Source: Singulisphaera sp. GP187
Lineage (GTDB): Bacteria; Planctomycetota; Planctomycetia; Gemmatales; Gemmataceae
NCBI GenBank assembly: GCA_945861245.1
Contig: CAMAUE010000002.1
Coordinates: forward strand, 1-64,000
DNA: 64,000 nt
Reading direction: 5' to 3'
In this document: one piece after another, positions 26,632 through 34,314 of the stretch
Layout: every line of letters starts with the position of its first letter
Numbering within the stretch: the first letter of the stretch is position 1
Translations under genes and position numbers: made by a program
Notes under the pieces: generated by a model
Databases searched by the model: none
Told to the model about the DNA's origin: nothing
The model's input: only the letters and a program-made list of their open reading frames with translations

Positions 26632-26820
26632 GTGACGAATAGCGAGCCGAACCACGTGGAGAGCCGGTTCGTGCGAGTGACTGTTCGCACGAAACCGGAT
26701 GGTTCCGACATCGCGTGCGGAGTTCCGTTCGGTGAGGCCAAGGTCACGATCCGCCGTCGGCCCGAGGAGTGGAAGAATCGCGCCACGATGTCTCCCGAGA
26801 ATTGGAAGGCGTTCAGCTAG
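26632..26820 (+). CDS. Possible small protein of 62 residues
   Basis: A short frame 7 bases after the S9 peptidase stop, starting with GTG. Codon use is GC-rich at third positions like real genes here, and the C-terminus EEWKNRATMSPENWKAF looks protein-like. However, it has no clear ribosome site and contains a 13-bp hairpin (CCGGTTCGTGCGA / TCGCACGAAACCGG, about 26663-26697), so it may be an untranslated structured tail. I recognise no family. Confidence 0.3.
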   Translation: MTNSEPNHVESRFVRVTVRTKPDGSDIACGVPFGEAKVTIRRRPEEWKNRATMSPENWKAFS

Positions 26821-26825
26821 CAATC

Positions 26826-26896
26826 GCGTCAGAGTTGCGCACGAAGTAAGCGGTTAGAATACACAAACCGCTTACTTCGTGCGCGGCTCTGATCGC
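26826..26896. repeat. Palindrome family I
   Basis: About 30-base arms: left GCGTCAGAGTTGCGCACGAA..., right ...CGTGCGCGGCTCTGATCGC, with perfect central pairing CGCACGAAGTAAGCGGTT / AACCGCTTACTTCGTGCG and a 10-base loop. It lies between the S9 peptidase and creatininase genes, which converge here. Apart from this palindrome and the small frame before it, 26625-26937 holds nothing recognisable. Confidence 0.85.
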
Positions 26897-26937
26897 GATC
26901 GCAATTGTCACATTCCGGTTCTGACATTGCCAATCTC

Positions 26938-27708
26938 TCAATACGGAAAACTCTCGTCCAACTCGGCCTTCGACAGTTCAACCAAGAACGACGACAGCCG
27001 TTCGACAAGAATGTCCATCAGCCGTTGGCCTTTTTCGGCGGTGGCGGCGGCGGGGTCGCCCAGGCCAGTGTTTTTGCTCACGAGGTGCCAGGGCCGCGTG
27101 ATGCTGATCCAGCCGCGATTGATCGCTTCAAACCGGGAGGGCTGAGCGGCGCCGTCGTCGGCGAGTTCGATCTTCATCAGGTCTGGGAAGAACGCCAGGC
27201 CCAGGCTCGTTTCGACTTCGTCGGCGTGCTCGCCGGGTTTCGCGAACAGGCCCGGGTATCGATCGGTGGCCATGCGGAACCAATCGCACACGCAAAGGAA
27301 GACGCTGGTGCGATGATGCAATTCGCGCGTCAACGGCTTGAGTTCGTTGCCGCCGTGGCCGTTGAGAAGCACCAACTTGCGCACGCCCTGGGCTTCGAGT
27401 GAATCGACGATATCGCTGATGAGGGCGAGCAGCGTCGTCGGCGTGACACTCAGCGCGAGGCCGCCGGGCACTTCGAGATGATTCGTGTTTACGCCGAACG
27501 GCATCGTCGGCAGGAGCAACACCTTCGCGCCGGCACCGTAGGCACGCTCGCAGGCGCGTTTGCCGATCTCTTCCACCTGAAAATTGTCGGTGCCGTAGGG
27601 CATATGCAAATTGTGCGGCTCGGTCGCGCCGAACGGCAGCACGGCGACCTCCCATTGCTCGGAGCGGATAAAGGCATGAGTCTGTTCAGCGAGGATGTAG
27701 GGGTGCAA
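26938..27708 (-). CDS. Creatininase family amidohydrolase
   Basis: A 256-residue metal-dependent amidohydrolase. VAVLPFGATEPHNLHMPYGT contains the family's acid-His metal site (usual form GSxEQHGxHLP), NGHGGNEL is the second signature, and GEHADEVETSLGLAF carries the late ligands. Relatives act on creatinine or on cyclic amides and formamides in cofactor synthesis; the substrate cannot be read here. The start is a TTG at 27708: a strong AGGAG lies 7 bases upstream and the protein then begins HPYILAEQ. The longest frame begins at another TTG (27756) without a site. Confidence 0.88.
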   Translation of the reverse strand: MHPYILAEQTHAFIRSEQWEVAVLPFGATEPHNLHMPYGTDNFQVEEIGKRACERAYGAGAKVLLLPTMPFGVNTNHLEVPGGLALSVTPTTLLALISDIVDSLEAQGVRKLVLLNGHGGNELKPLTRELHHRTSVFLCVCDWFRMATDRYPGLFAKPGEHADEVETSLGLAFFPDLMKIELADDGAAQPSRFEAINRGWISITRPWHLVSKNTGLGDPAAATAEKGQRLMDILVERLSSFLVELSKAELDESFPY

Positions 27709-27786
27709 GATTGTTCTCCTGTCAGCTTTGCTCGAATCCACAAGGGAATTGTACAATAATCGTCACGTGGCACAGGATTGATTCTC

Positions 27787-27869
27787 CCGGCGAGCCTAGC
27801 CGCGTAAGCGGCAGGTTGAATCAGCCAATCGGGCGTTCAACCTGCCGCTTACGCGGCTAGGCTCGCCGG
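27787..27869. repeat. Palindrome family F, copy 1
   Basis: Perfect 34-base arms CCGGCGAGCCTAGCCGCGTA... / ...GGCTAGGCTCGCCGG around a 15-base loop, in the gap between the divergent creatininase and surE genes. It ends 25 bases before the surE start and must affect that leader. Copy 2 is at 28748-28818. Confidence 0.9.
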
Positions 27870-27894
27870 ATCATTTGACGAGAGGCTTCACCGC

Positions 27895-28581
27895 ATGCGA
27901 ATCTTGCTTACCAATGATGATGGCATCGACGCTCCGGGCTTGGCCGCGCTCGCTCGTGTCGCCGAGGCGTTCGGCGACACCGTCTGGGTCGCGCCGCACA
28001 CGCATCTCTCCGGGTGCGGACATCGCGTCACCACTGATGGGCCGATCCGCCTGATGCAGCGTGATGCGTTGCGCTGGGCCATCGACGGCACACCGGCGGA
28101 TTGCGTGCGCGTCGCCCTCGCTCGGCTCGCACCGGAAGTCGATTGGGTTTTCTCCGGCCTCAACGCCGGCGGGAATCTAGGCGTGGACGTGTATCACTCT
28201 GGCACCGTTGCTGCAACGCGCGAAGCGGCGCTGCATGGCAAACGCGCGATCGCCTTCTCTCAGTATCGCAAGCGCGGCCTGGAGATCGATTGGCCTCGAA
28301 TCGAACGCTGGATGCAACAGGCGGCGATTGAACTACTCGCCGAGCCGCACCTGCCTGGCGTCTTCTGGAACGTCAATCTGCCGCACCTCACCGCCAACGA
28401 ACCGGAGCCACGAATCGTGCGCTGCCCGCTGGAATCGGCGCCGCTGCCGTTGAGCTTTCGCGATCATGACGAGGGCTTGCACTACGACGGCAACTACCAC
28501 GGCCGAGCGCGCGTGCCCGGCAGTGACGTCACCGTCTGCTTCGCCGGCGACATTGCGGTGACGCGATTGTTCGTCGGTTGA
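27895..28581 (+). CDS. surE: 5'-nucleotidase / survival protein SurE
   Basis: A 228-residue SurE phosphatase that dephosphorylates nucleoside 5'- and 3'-monophosphates. The N-terminus MRILLTNDDGIDAPG is the family signature, with the metal-binding Asp pair at D8-D9. SGCGHRVT, DGTPADCVRVAL and SGLNAGGNLGVDVYHSGTVA follow in the expected order, supplying the remaining ligands. A palindrome ends 25 bases before the start codon. No pcm or nlpD neighbour, unlike in enterobacteria. Confidence 0.95.
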   Translation: MRILLTNDDGIDAPGLAALARVAEAFGDTVWVAPHTHLSGCGHRVTTDGPIRLMQRDALRWAIDGTPADCVRVALARLAPEVDWVFSGLNAGGNLGVDVYHSGTVAATREAALHGKRAIAFSQYRKRGLEIDWPRIERWMQQAAIELLAEPHLPGVFWNVNLPHLTANEPEPRIVRCPLESAPLPLSFRDHDEGLHYDGNYHGRARVPGSDVTVCFAGDIAVTRLFVG

Positions 28582-28747
28582 TTGTGATCGTGCTCTATGC
28601 ACTTCATTCACGGCACATATTCTAACGATGTTCATAGTTTGCGGCCGTTCTGGTATTTCGCGCGCCAAATACATGGCGACCCCGTCTTAATCTCGTGCAT
28701 TACTGCCGCTCTGGTTGAATATTTAGGCCCCGTGCGGGATTGAGACA

Positions 28748-28818
28748 CGGCGAGCCTAGCCGCGTAAGCGGCGGGTTGAATCGCCCGTCAACCGGCCCCT
28801 TACGGTGCACGGCTCGCC
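28748..28818. repeat. Palindrome family F, copy 2
   Basis: The left arm CGGCGAGCCTAGCCGCGTAA is almost identical to copy 1; the right arm is degenerate (CTTACGGTGCACGGCTCGCC). It lies 25 bases before the start of the HEAT-repeat gene. Unequal arm decay suggests an older copy. The rest of 28582-28747 shows no gene. Confidence 0.8.
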
Positions 28819-28843
28819 AAAACCTTAACGCAAAGGACTGTCC

Positions 28844-31060
28844 ATGAAGCGGACCCATCTCTGGCTCACCACCTTCGGTGTATTGCTGATCGCCGTAAGC
28901 TTGGCATCGGCGGGGCAGCGCTCGGTCGCTGAGCTAATCGGCGAGCTAAAGAAGGCCGACGCCGACAAGTACAAGGCGATGGATGAGCTTGCCACGCTTG
29001 GCGAGAAAGCGGCGTTGGCAGTCCCGGCACTCGTCGATCTTCTGCCAAACAAGAGCGAAGACATTCGTCTGAACGCAACGATTACGCTTGGAAAAATTGG
29101 TAAGCCATCGGTCGCGCTTTTGACGAAAGCGCTGGCCTCGGCGGACGCGGATGTGCGCTTTTACGCGGCCTGGGGCCTGGCGTTCGTCGGCACGCCGGCG
29201 AAAAGTGCCACGGCGGAAATCATCAAGGCACTCGGCGATCCGGCGGCCCAAGTGCGGCGTAAAGCGGCCTTCGCGCTCGGGCGTATCGATCCCGACCCGG
29301 ACACGGTCGCTCCCGCTCTCGTGTCCGCCATGAACGACGCCGACGCCGATGTGCGCGAGACCGCCGCCAAAGCCGTGCCCGGACTCGGCAAAGCCGCCGT
29401 GCCCGCGCTCATCAAGGCGATGAACACCGACAAACCGAATCAACGCACTTTGGCTGTCAAGACGTTGGGCGATATCGGCAGCGCCGCCGCGCCGGCGATA
29501 CCGGAGTTGGAAAAGCTGCTGAAGCATGGCGACCAGGGCCTGGTTTCCCTCACTGCCGACGTCCTCGGCAGCATCGGCGCGGCATCGATTCCGACGTTGA
29601 AGACCGCCGCCGACGATGGCGATGCCAGCGTCCGCGCCGCAGCGTTGCGCGGCCTCACGAAGGTCGGCGGGCCCGCGGTTCCCGTCATGCTCGACCTGCT
29701 CGGCTCCAAGCATGTCGAGGTTCGTCGCCACATCTCGGCCACGGTGTCCCATCTCAACGTGCAGGACAAATCGATCGTCATCGCGCTCGGTTTCGCCACC
29801 AAAGACACCGATTTCCAGGTTCGCAAGAATGCTCTCCAATCGCTGCGCAACATGGGCACGGGCGCCAAACTGGCCGAGCCTTATGTCGTCGCCCTTCTGG
29901 TTGACATCGACTCGGCAATTCGCGTGGATGCCTTTCACGTGCTGGTATCGATCGGCGTCGATCCGCAACCTGGCCTGAAGAAGGCACTGAGCACCGGCGA
30001 TTTGAAAACCCGGATCAACACCGCGAGTCTGATGACCCAGCTAAATATCGAGGTCGCGCTTGCCGAGCCGATTTTGCTCGATGGTCTGAAGCAAGACGAT
30101 GCGTCGCTCAAGATGCAGGCCGCTCATGCGTTGTCGTTGCGCGGTTTGCAACAGGACGCGGTATTGCCGATCTTCATCGCCGGGCTGAAGGACAAGGTTC
30201 CGAGCGTAAGGCGACAAGCGGCGGAATCGATCGCTCGCTACGGCGCGAAAGGCCGGCAAGCCGCGCCGGACCTCATTACCGCTCTCGCCGATCCCGACGA
30301 TAGCGTCAGCGCTCAATCGTTGGCGGCGCTGCGCCAGGTCGGCGAGGATCCCCGCAAACTGCTGCCTGCCATGTTCAAAGTGCTTCGCCGTAAGGACGCG
30401 AACCTGCATGCGGCGGCGGCGCAAATCGTGTTCCAGTTTGGCCCGGAATCGCCTGCCGAACTCATCAACATGCTCGATTCCGACGACGCGCCCGGCATCC
30501 GCCTCACTTGTCTGCAAGTGCTCTCGACGATCGGCCCGCCGGCGAAAGCCGGTGTCGGCGCGATGATCAAGGCACTCGGAGATCCCTCGCCACGGGTGCG
30601 CATGACGGCGGCGCGGGCGCTCGGCAACATCGGCCCGGACGCGAAGTCGGCGCTCGAGCCGTTGCAGAAGGCTTTCAAGGATTCCGACGCCACCGTGCAG
30701 AGCATTGCCAGGGCTGCCGTCACGCAGATTCAAGCCGACCCAAATCGCAAGATTTTCGAGGTGGCGGGAGTGCTGACGACGCAGGACCCGTTTGATAAAG
30801 TCCGCGCCGGCCATCACGCGGTCGTGCATACGATCTATATGAAGAAAGGCCAACGCTATCAACTCGACCTGCGTTCGAGTTGGGACAATTATCTGCGGTT
30901 AGAAAATGCGCAAGGCGTGCAACTGGCGCAAGATGACGACAGCGGCGGGTTCCCGAACGCTCGCATCGTCTTCGTGCCGCCAACCGACGGCTTCTACCGC
31001 ATCATCGTCACCAGCTTCAGCGGCGGCGCCAGTGGGCCGTACACGCTGACGGTGCAGTAA
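28844..31060 (+). CDS. Exported HEAT-repeat protein with pre-peptidase C-terminal domain
   Basis: A 738-residue protein. Signal peptide MKRTHLWLTTFGVLLIAVSL, then about 15 HEAT-type repeats (residues about 30-635), each with patterns such as DADVRFYAAWGL, DPAAQVRRKAAFALGRI and DPSPRVRMTAARALGNIGPD. The last 95 residues (LTTQDPFDKVRAGHHAVVHT to the end YTLTV) resemble the bacterial pre-peptidase C-terminal (PPC) beta-sandwich found on secreted enzymes. No catalytic domain is present, so it is likely a periplasmic or surface scaffold. HEAT proteins are highly expanded in planctomycetes. Confidence 0.88.
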   Translation: MKRTHLWLTTFGVLLIAVSLASAGQRSVAELIGELKKADADKYKAMDELATLGEKAALAVPALVDLLPNKSEDIRLNATITLGKIGKPSVALLTKALASADADVRFYAAWGLAFVGTPAKSATAEIIKALGDPAAQVRRKAAFALGRIDPDPDTVAPALVSAMNDADADVRETAAKAVPGLGKAAVPALIKAMNTDKPNQRTLAVKTLGDIGSAAAPAIPELEKLLKHGDQGLVSLTADVLGSIGAASIPTLKTAADDGDASVRAAALRGLTKVGGPAVPVMLDLLGSKHVEVRRHISATVSHLNVQDKSIVIALGFATKDTDFQVRKNALQSLRNMGTGAKLAEPYVVALLVDIDSAIRVDAFHVLVSIGVDPQPGLKKALSTGDLKTRINTASLMTQLNIEVALAEPILLDGLKQDDASLKMQAAHALSLRGLQQDAVLPIFIAGLKDKVPSVRRQAAESIARYGAKGRQAAPDLITALADPDDSVSAQSLAALRQVGEDPRKLLPAMFKVLRRKDANLHAAAAQIVFQFGPESPAELINMLDSDDAPGIRLTCLQVLSTIGPPAKAGVGAMIKALGDPSPRVRMTAARALGNIGPDAKSALEPLQKAFKDSDATVQSIARAAVTQIQADPNRKIFEVAGVLTTQDPFDKVRAGHHAVVHTIYMKKGQRYQLDLRSSWDNYLRLENAQGVQLAQDDDSGGFPNARIVFVPPTDGFYRIIVTSFSGGASGPYTLTVQ

Positions 31061-31077
31061 CAGATTGGCTTGCCTGC

Positions 31078-31136
31078 TTTCCGCCTGCGGCTTAACGCTC
31101 AGCGTATCCCATGCCTGCGCTAAGCCGCAAGCGAAA
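31078..31136. repeat. Palindrome family A, copy 3
   Basis: TTTCCGCCTGCGGCTTAACG on the left pairs with CGCTAAGCCGCAAGCGAAA on the right. It lies between the convergent HEAT-repeat and nth genes, where a bidirectional terminator would be expected. Confidence 0.75.
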
Positions 31137-31198
31137 AAGCAGGAGGCTATCCATGATTCCGATCGCAACCTACGGCTGGTGTCGTGCATCCGCGGCCG

Positions 31199-31792
31199 TC
31201 AGTCCACGCCGATCATTGGGCAGATCGTTCGCAACTTGCATTCCTCGCAGTTCGGCTTGCGCGAAGCGCAGACCTGACGGCCGTGGAAAATCATGCGATG
31301 ACCGAACATAGTCCATTCGTCTTCGGGAATCAATTTCATCAGATCGGACTCAACCTTAACGGGATCGTCGTACTCGGTCAGGCCCATGCGGCGCGACAGT
31401 CGGCCCACGTGCGTATCCACGGGGATGCCGGGAATCCCGAAGGCATTGCCAAGGATGACGTTCGCCGTCTTGCGGCCCACACCGGGTAGCGGGACGAGTT
31501 CCTCCATAGACCGAGGCACGACGCCTGCGTGCCTGGCGACGAGGTCTTTGCAACACGCTTGAATGTTCTTGGACTTATTGCGAAAAAAGCCAGTCGATCG
31601 GATGAGCGTTTCCAACTCCGCCAAATCGCATTCCGCATAAGACAGAGCATCGGGGAATCGCTTGAACAAGGCTGGTGTTACTTTGTTTACGCGCTCGTCC
31701 GTGCATTGCGCGGAGAGTATCGTCGCAACCAAGAGTTCAAGCGGATTGGTGTAATGCAGCGCGCAATGCGCGGTGGGATAACCCTCGGCCAA
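31199..31792 (-). CDS. nth: Endonuclease III
   Basis: A DNA glycosylase / AP lyase of base-excision repair. The helix-hairpin-helix LPGVGRKTANVILG with the catalytic Lys, the catalytic Asp in PVDTHVGRLSRRMGL, and the C-terminal [4Fe-4S] cluster cysteines (C-x6-C-x2-C-x5-C in CASRKPNCEECKLRTIC) are all visible. From TTG 31792 the protein would be 197 residues and lack the family's first helix. The frame continues upstream through a fitting helix (STTQIRNRAVKIRAF) to an ATT at 31846 but has no ATG, GTG or earlier TTG before a family C palindrome at 31851-31914. Either ATT starts translation or the palindrome displaced the original start. Confidence 0.93.
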   Translation of the reverse strand: MAEGYPTAHCALHYTNPLELLVATILSAQCTDERVNKVTPALFKRFPDALSYAECDLAELETLIRSTGFFRNKSKNIQACCKDLVARHAGVVPRSMEELVPLPGVGRKTANVILGNAFGIPGIPVDTHVGRLSRRMGLTEYDDPVKVESDLMKLIPEDEWTMFGHRMIFHGRQVCASRKPNCEECKLRTICPMIGVD

Positions 31793-31850
31793 GAACGCAC
31801 GGATCTTGACGGCGCGATTGCGGATTTGAGTGGTGCTAATGGGAATGCAG

Positions 31851-31914
31851 GTCCAGAGGTGAGGTACTCCGAACCCTTAAGGTCCCAGAGATTCGGAGTA
31901 CCTCACCTCTGGGC
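31851..31914. repeat. Palindrome family C, copy 2
   Basis: Arms CCAGAGGTGAGGTACTCCGA / TTCGGAGTACCTCACCTCTG around a short loop. It lies directly upstream of nth, where the ribosome binding site should be, and just past the stop of the M50 protease gene. Confidence 0.85.
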
Positions 31915-31966
31915 TTACGTCAAAATCCACAACTAGCGTAAACATGCGATATGGGTCGGCAGATTC

Positions 31967-34219
31967 TCAAAGCCCCCACAGGCCGATGTCGAACGTGATC
32001 GCGGCGGTGCGGTAGAGCCACCAGGCACACGAGCGGTATTCGCAATGAATCTTCACGTGCGCCGCCGCCCCGAGCGCGATGCTTGGATCGGATTTGTCCA
32101 GATCGATTCCGACCAAGAACACCTGCGTCTGCGGCACGAGTTGGCCCGACTGCGACCCCGGTTTGACGGCAACCGGTCCGCCGCCTTTCGTGGTCAGCTG
32201 CGGCGGGATGTTCTTCTCGTCCGTGTTGGGCAGCTCGGCGACTGTCCCCGTCCAGGTTCGGCTGTCATGGCCTTGCACGCGGATCGTCGTCTCGATCTTG
32301 CCGTTGCGCTTTCGGGCGTTGCGGTCGTTTTCCCTGAGAAGCAAGAAATCCGGAGCGCTGATTGGCACAAGAATGCGAAGCTTCGTCTTTCCGGCGATGC
32401 TGCAAAAGACCGCCCCTTGCTCGCGATCCCAGCGCTTGCCGATCTCGTCGATCGGCGGCAACCCGACGACCACGCCGTCGCGCGGCGAACGAAGTGTTAA
32501 CTTCTCCCGTTCGTTTTCCACATGCTTGAGCGATGCCTTGGCCTGGAAATATTCGCTCTCGGCTCGGCTCAAGTGATCCTCGATGCTTTTGCGCTGGTTC
32601 GGATCGGATTCCTTGCTGATTTGGTCCTGGAGGAACTTTCGGATTTTCTCCTTCACGACAATCGCCGAATTCACTTGCTCGCGCTGGTTCTCCAGATCGG
32701 GACTCGTGAAGCGAGCAAGCTCTTTGCCTTTCTTCACTTCCTGACCTTCCCTGACGAGCAATTCCGTCAAATTGCCGGCGACATCGATCGTCACGTGCGT
32801 GATCTCCGTCGGTTGGGTCTGCACGAAACCGTGTGTGCGGATGCGTGTGACGGGCAGAGGCACGAAGAAGACGGCGAGCAAAAGGATCGCTACCACCGAC
32901 GCGCTGATTGTGACACGAAGCGGTTTCATATCGGGTAGCCTCCCTCGTTTTTTGACGTTGGTAATCATGCGATAGATCGGCCAACCGATCATCGACGCGA
33001 ACGCGCCGATCGCCAGGAGTTCGCTGACGACCTCGAGTTTGTACGGTTTTAGGAATGTCGCCATGAAGGTCAAAATGACAAACGTGACGATCCATTTGTA
33101 GAAATAGCTCACGATGGCGAAGGTAGTAAATAGGATTTTTCGCCAAAGCTCCATATAGCCTTCGGGCGGCGCTTCGATGCCGAGGCACCAATCCATGGCG
33201 AGATTTTGCAGGTAGCGATTGGCACGATCGCGCAGGTTGGGGATTTCGATCCAGTCGGCGAGCACGTAGTAGCCGTCGTAGCGCATCAACGGGTTGCCGT
33301 TGAACATCACGGTGCTGACGGAACAGACGACCATGAGGTTGAGGCAGAGGTTGTTGAGGAACGGCTGATTGGGCGTGTTCCACCAGATGAACGTCGCCGC
33401 TGCCGCGATCATCAGTTCCACATGGATGCCGGCGGCGCTGATGATGATGCGATGCCATTTGCTCGGCAATCGCCAGGCGTCGGAGACGTTGCAATACATC
33501 GCCGGTGAAAAGCATAAGAGCAGGAAGCCCATCTCGTGCACTTCGCCGTTGAACGCCTTGCAACTCAACCCGTGGCCGAACTCGTGGATCACTTTGACTA
33601 CGCCAAGCGCAACCCAGAGGTAGATCATGTTTTTGAAGTTGAAGTAGCTCTCGAACGTCGGCAGCCGGGCGTAGAAAACGTCGAACTTCGTCAGCACGAG
33701 TGCGAGGGCGGCACCCATGAACGCCAGGCTCGCCAACAAAAATAGCCGGGTGAACATCCACCATAGGTAGGGCAGCATGAGGGTCAGCAGACGATCCGGA
33801 TCGAAGATCGGCAGCTTGATGTAGAGGATGTTTGTCAGCGTCTGCATCCATTCGGAGCGGATGCGTTTCTGGCGATTGTCGTAGAGTTGCTTGCCGGCCT
33901 GGGGCGATTCGTTTTGCACGAGGCCCATCTTCAGCAACTGCTGGCCGAACTGCTCGAGGTCTTCAAGCCGCAGCCGTTCCGGGCGGAATTGCGTCTCGAA
34001 TGCCTTCTGTGCGTCATCGAGTGTGTGCTCGCCGTCCATCAGCGAGATCAGGAAATACTCCTGCTCCTTGAAGCGATAGTAGCGCAGGCTTACCGGGTCT
34101 TTGACGACATAATAGCTTCGGCCCTCGTAGCGCTGGGGCACGATGGTCAAGTCAGGCCGACGCCGCAAGCGGACGAGCTTGCGACGTTCCGTTTCACTTG
34201 ATGGCGCGGTGTTCTGCAT
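31967..34219 (-). CDS. PqqD-like / M50 site-2 protease / HlyD-like adaptor fusion
   Basis: A membrane protein of 750 residues with three modules. Residues about 20-105 resemble a PqqD-like peptide-binding winged helix (VPQRYEGRSYYVVKDPVSLR, LEDLEQFGQQLLKMGL). About 145-425 is a polytopic site-2 metalloprotease: HEFGH at 212-216 and the late NGNPLMRYDGYY with Asp near 314. About 440-750 is a HlyD-type periplasmic arm: membrane helix, then a barrel-sandwich hybrid (GNLTELLVREGQEVKKGKEL), a coiled coil and beta domains. It is the last gene of a minus-strand run of three adaptor-type genes. Known relatives of this PqqD-M50 pairing act on peptides in RiPP-like systems (family knowledge); substrate and partners here are unknown. 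Starts at ATG 34219. Confidence 0.85.
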   Translation of the reverse strand: MQNTAPSSETERRKLVRLRRRPDLTIVPQRYEGRSYYVVKDPVSLRYYRFKEQEYFLISLMDGEHTLDDAQKAFETQFRPERLRLEDLEQFGQQLLKMGLVQNESPQAGKQLYDNRQKRIRSEWMQTLTNILYIKLPIFDPDRLLTLMLPYLWWMFTRLFLLASLAFMGAALALVLTKFDVFYARLPTFESYFNFKNMIYLWVALGVVKVIHEFGHGLSCKAFNGEVHEMGFLLLCFSPAMYCNVSDAWRLPSKWHRIIISAAGIHVELMIAAAATFIWWNTPNQPFLNNLCLNLMVVCSVSTVMFNGNPLMRYDGYYVLADWIEIPNLRDRANRYLQNLAMDWCLGIEAPPEGYMELWRKILFTTFAIVSYFYKWIVTFVILTFMATFLKPYKLEVVSELLAIGAFASMIGWPIYRMITNVKKRGRLPDMKPLRVTISASVVAILLLAVFFVPLPVTRIRTHGFVQTQPTEITHVTIDVAGNLTELLVREGQEVKKGKELARFTSPDLENQREQVNSAIVVKEKIRKFLQDQISKESDPNQRKSIEDHLSRAESEYFQAKASLKHVENEREKLTLRSPRDGVVVGLPPIDEIGKRWDREQGAVFCSIAGKTKLRILVPISAPDFLLLRENDRNARKRNGKIETTIRVQGHDSRTWTGTVAELPNTDEKNIPPQLTTKGGGPVAVKPGSQSGQLVPQTQVFLVGIDLDKSDPSIALGAAAHVKIHCEYRSCAWWLYRTAAITFDIGLWGL

Positions 34220-34250
34220 GAGTCACATGGGATTTTGAGTGTACATTGTG

Positions 34251-34304
34251 CCGCTTGCGGCTTAGCGCTCAGCATGTCGCACTTGAGCGCTAAGCCGCAA
34301 GCGG
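34251..34304. repeat. Palindrome family A, copy 4
   Basis: CCGCTTGCGGCTTAGCGCTC (34251-34270) pairs almost perfectly with GAGCGCTAAGCCGCAAGCGG (34285-34304). It lies between the second and third genes of the adaptor operon, and could set differential expression by ending part of the transcripts. Confidence 0.9.
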
Positions 34305-34314
34305 AAAACAGGAG

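Noticed and set aside
26640-26700. Possible group II intron domain V-like hairpin (GTGCGAG and a GCACGAAACC strand)
   Set aside because: The stem lacks the GAAA tetraloop and the catalytic triad pattern of domain V, and no reverse transcriptase frame is nearby.
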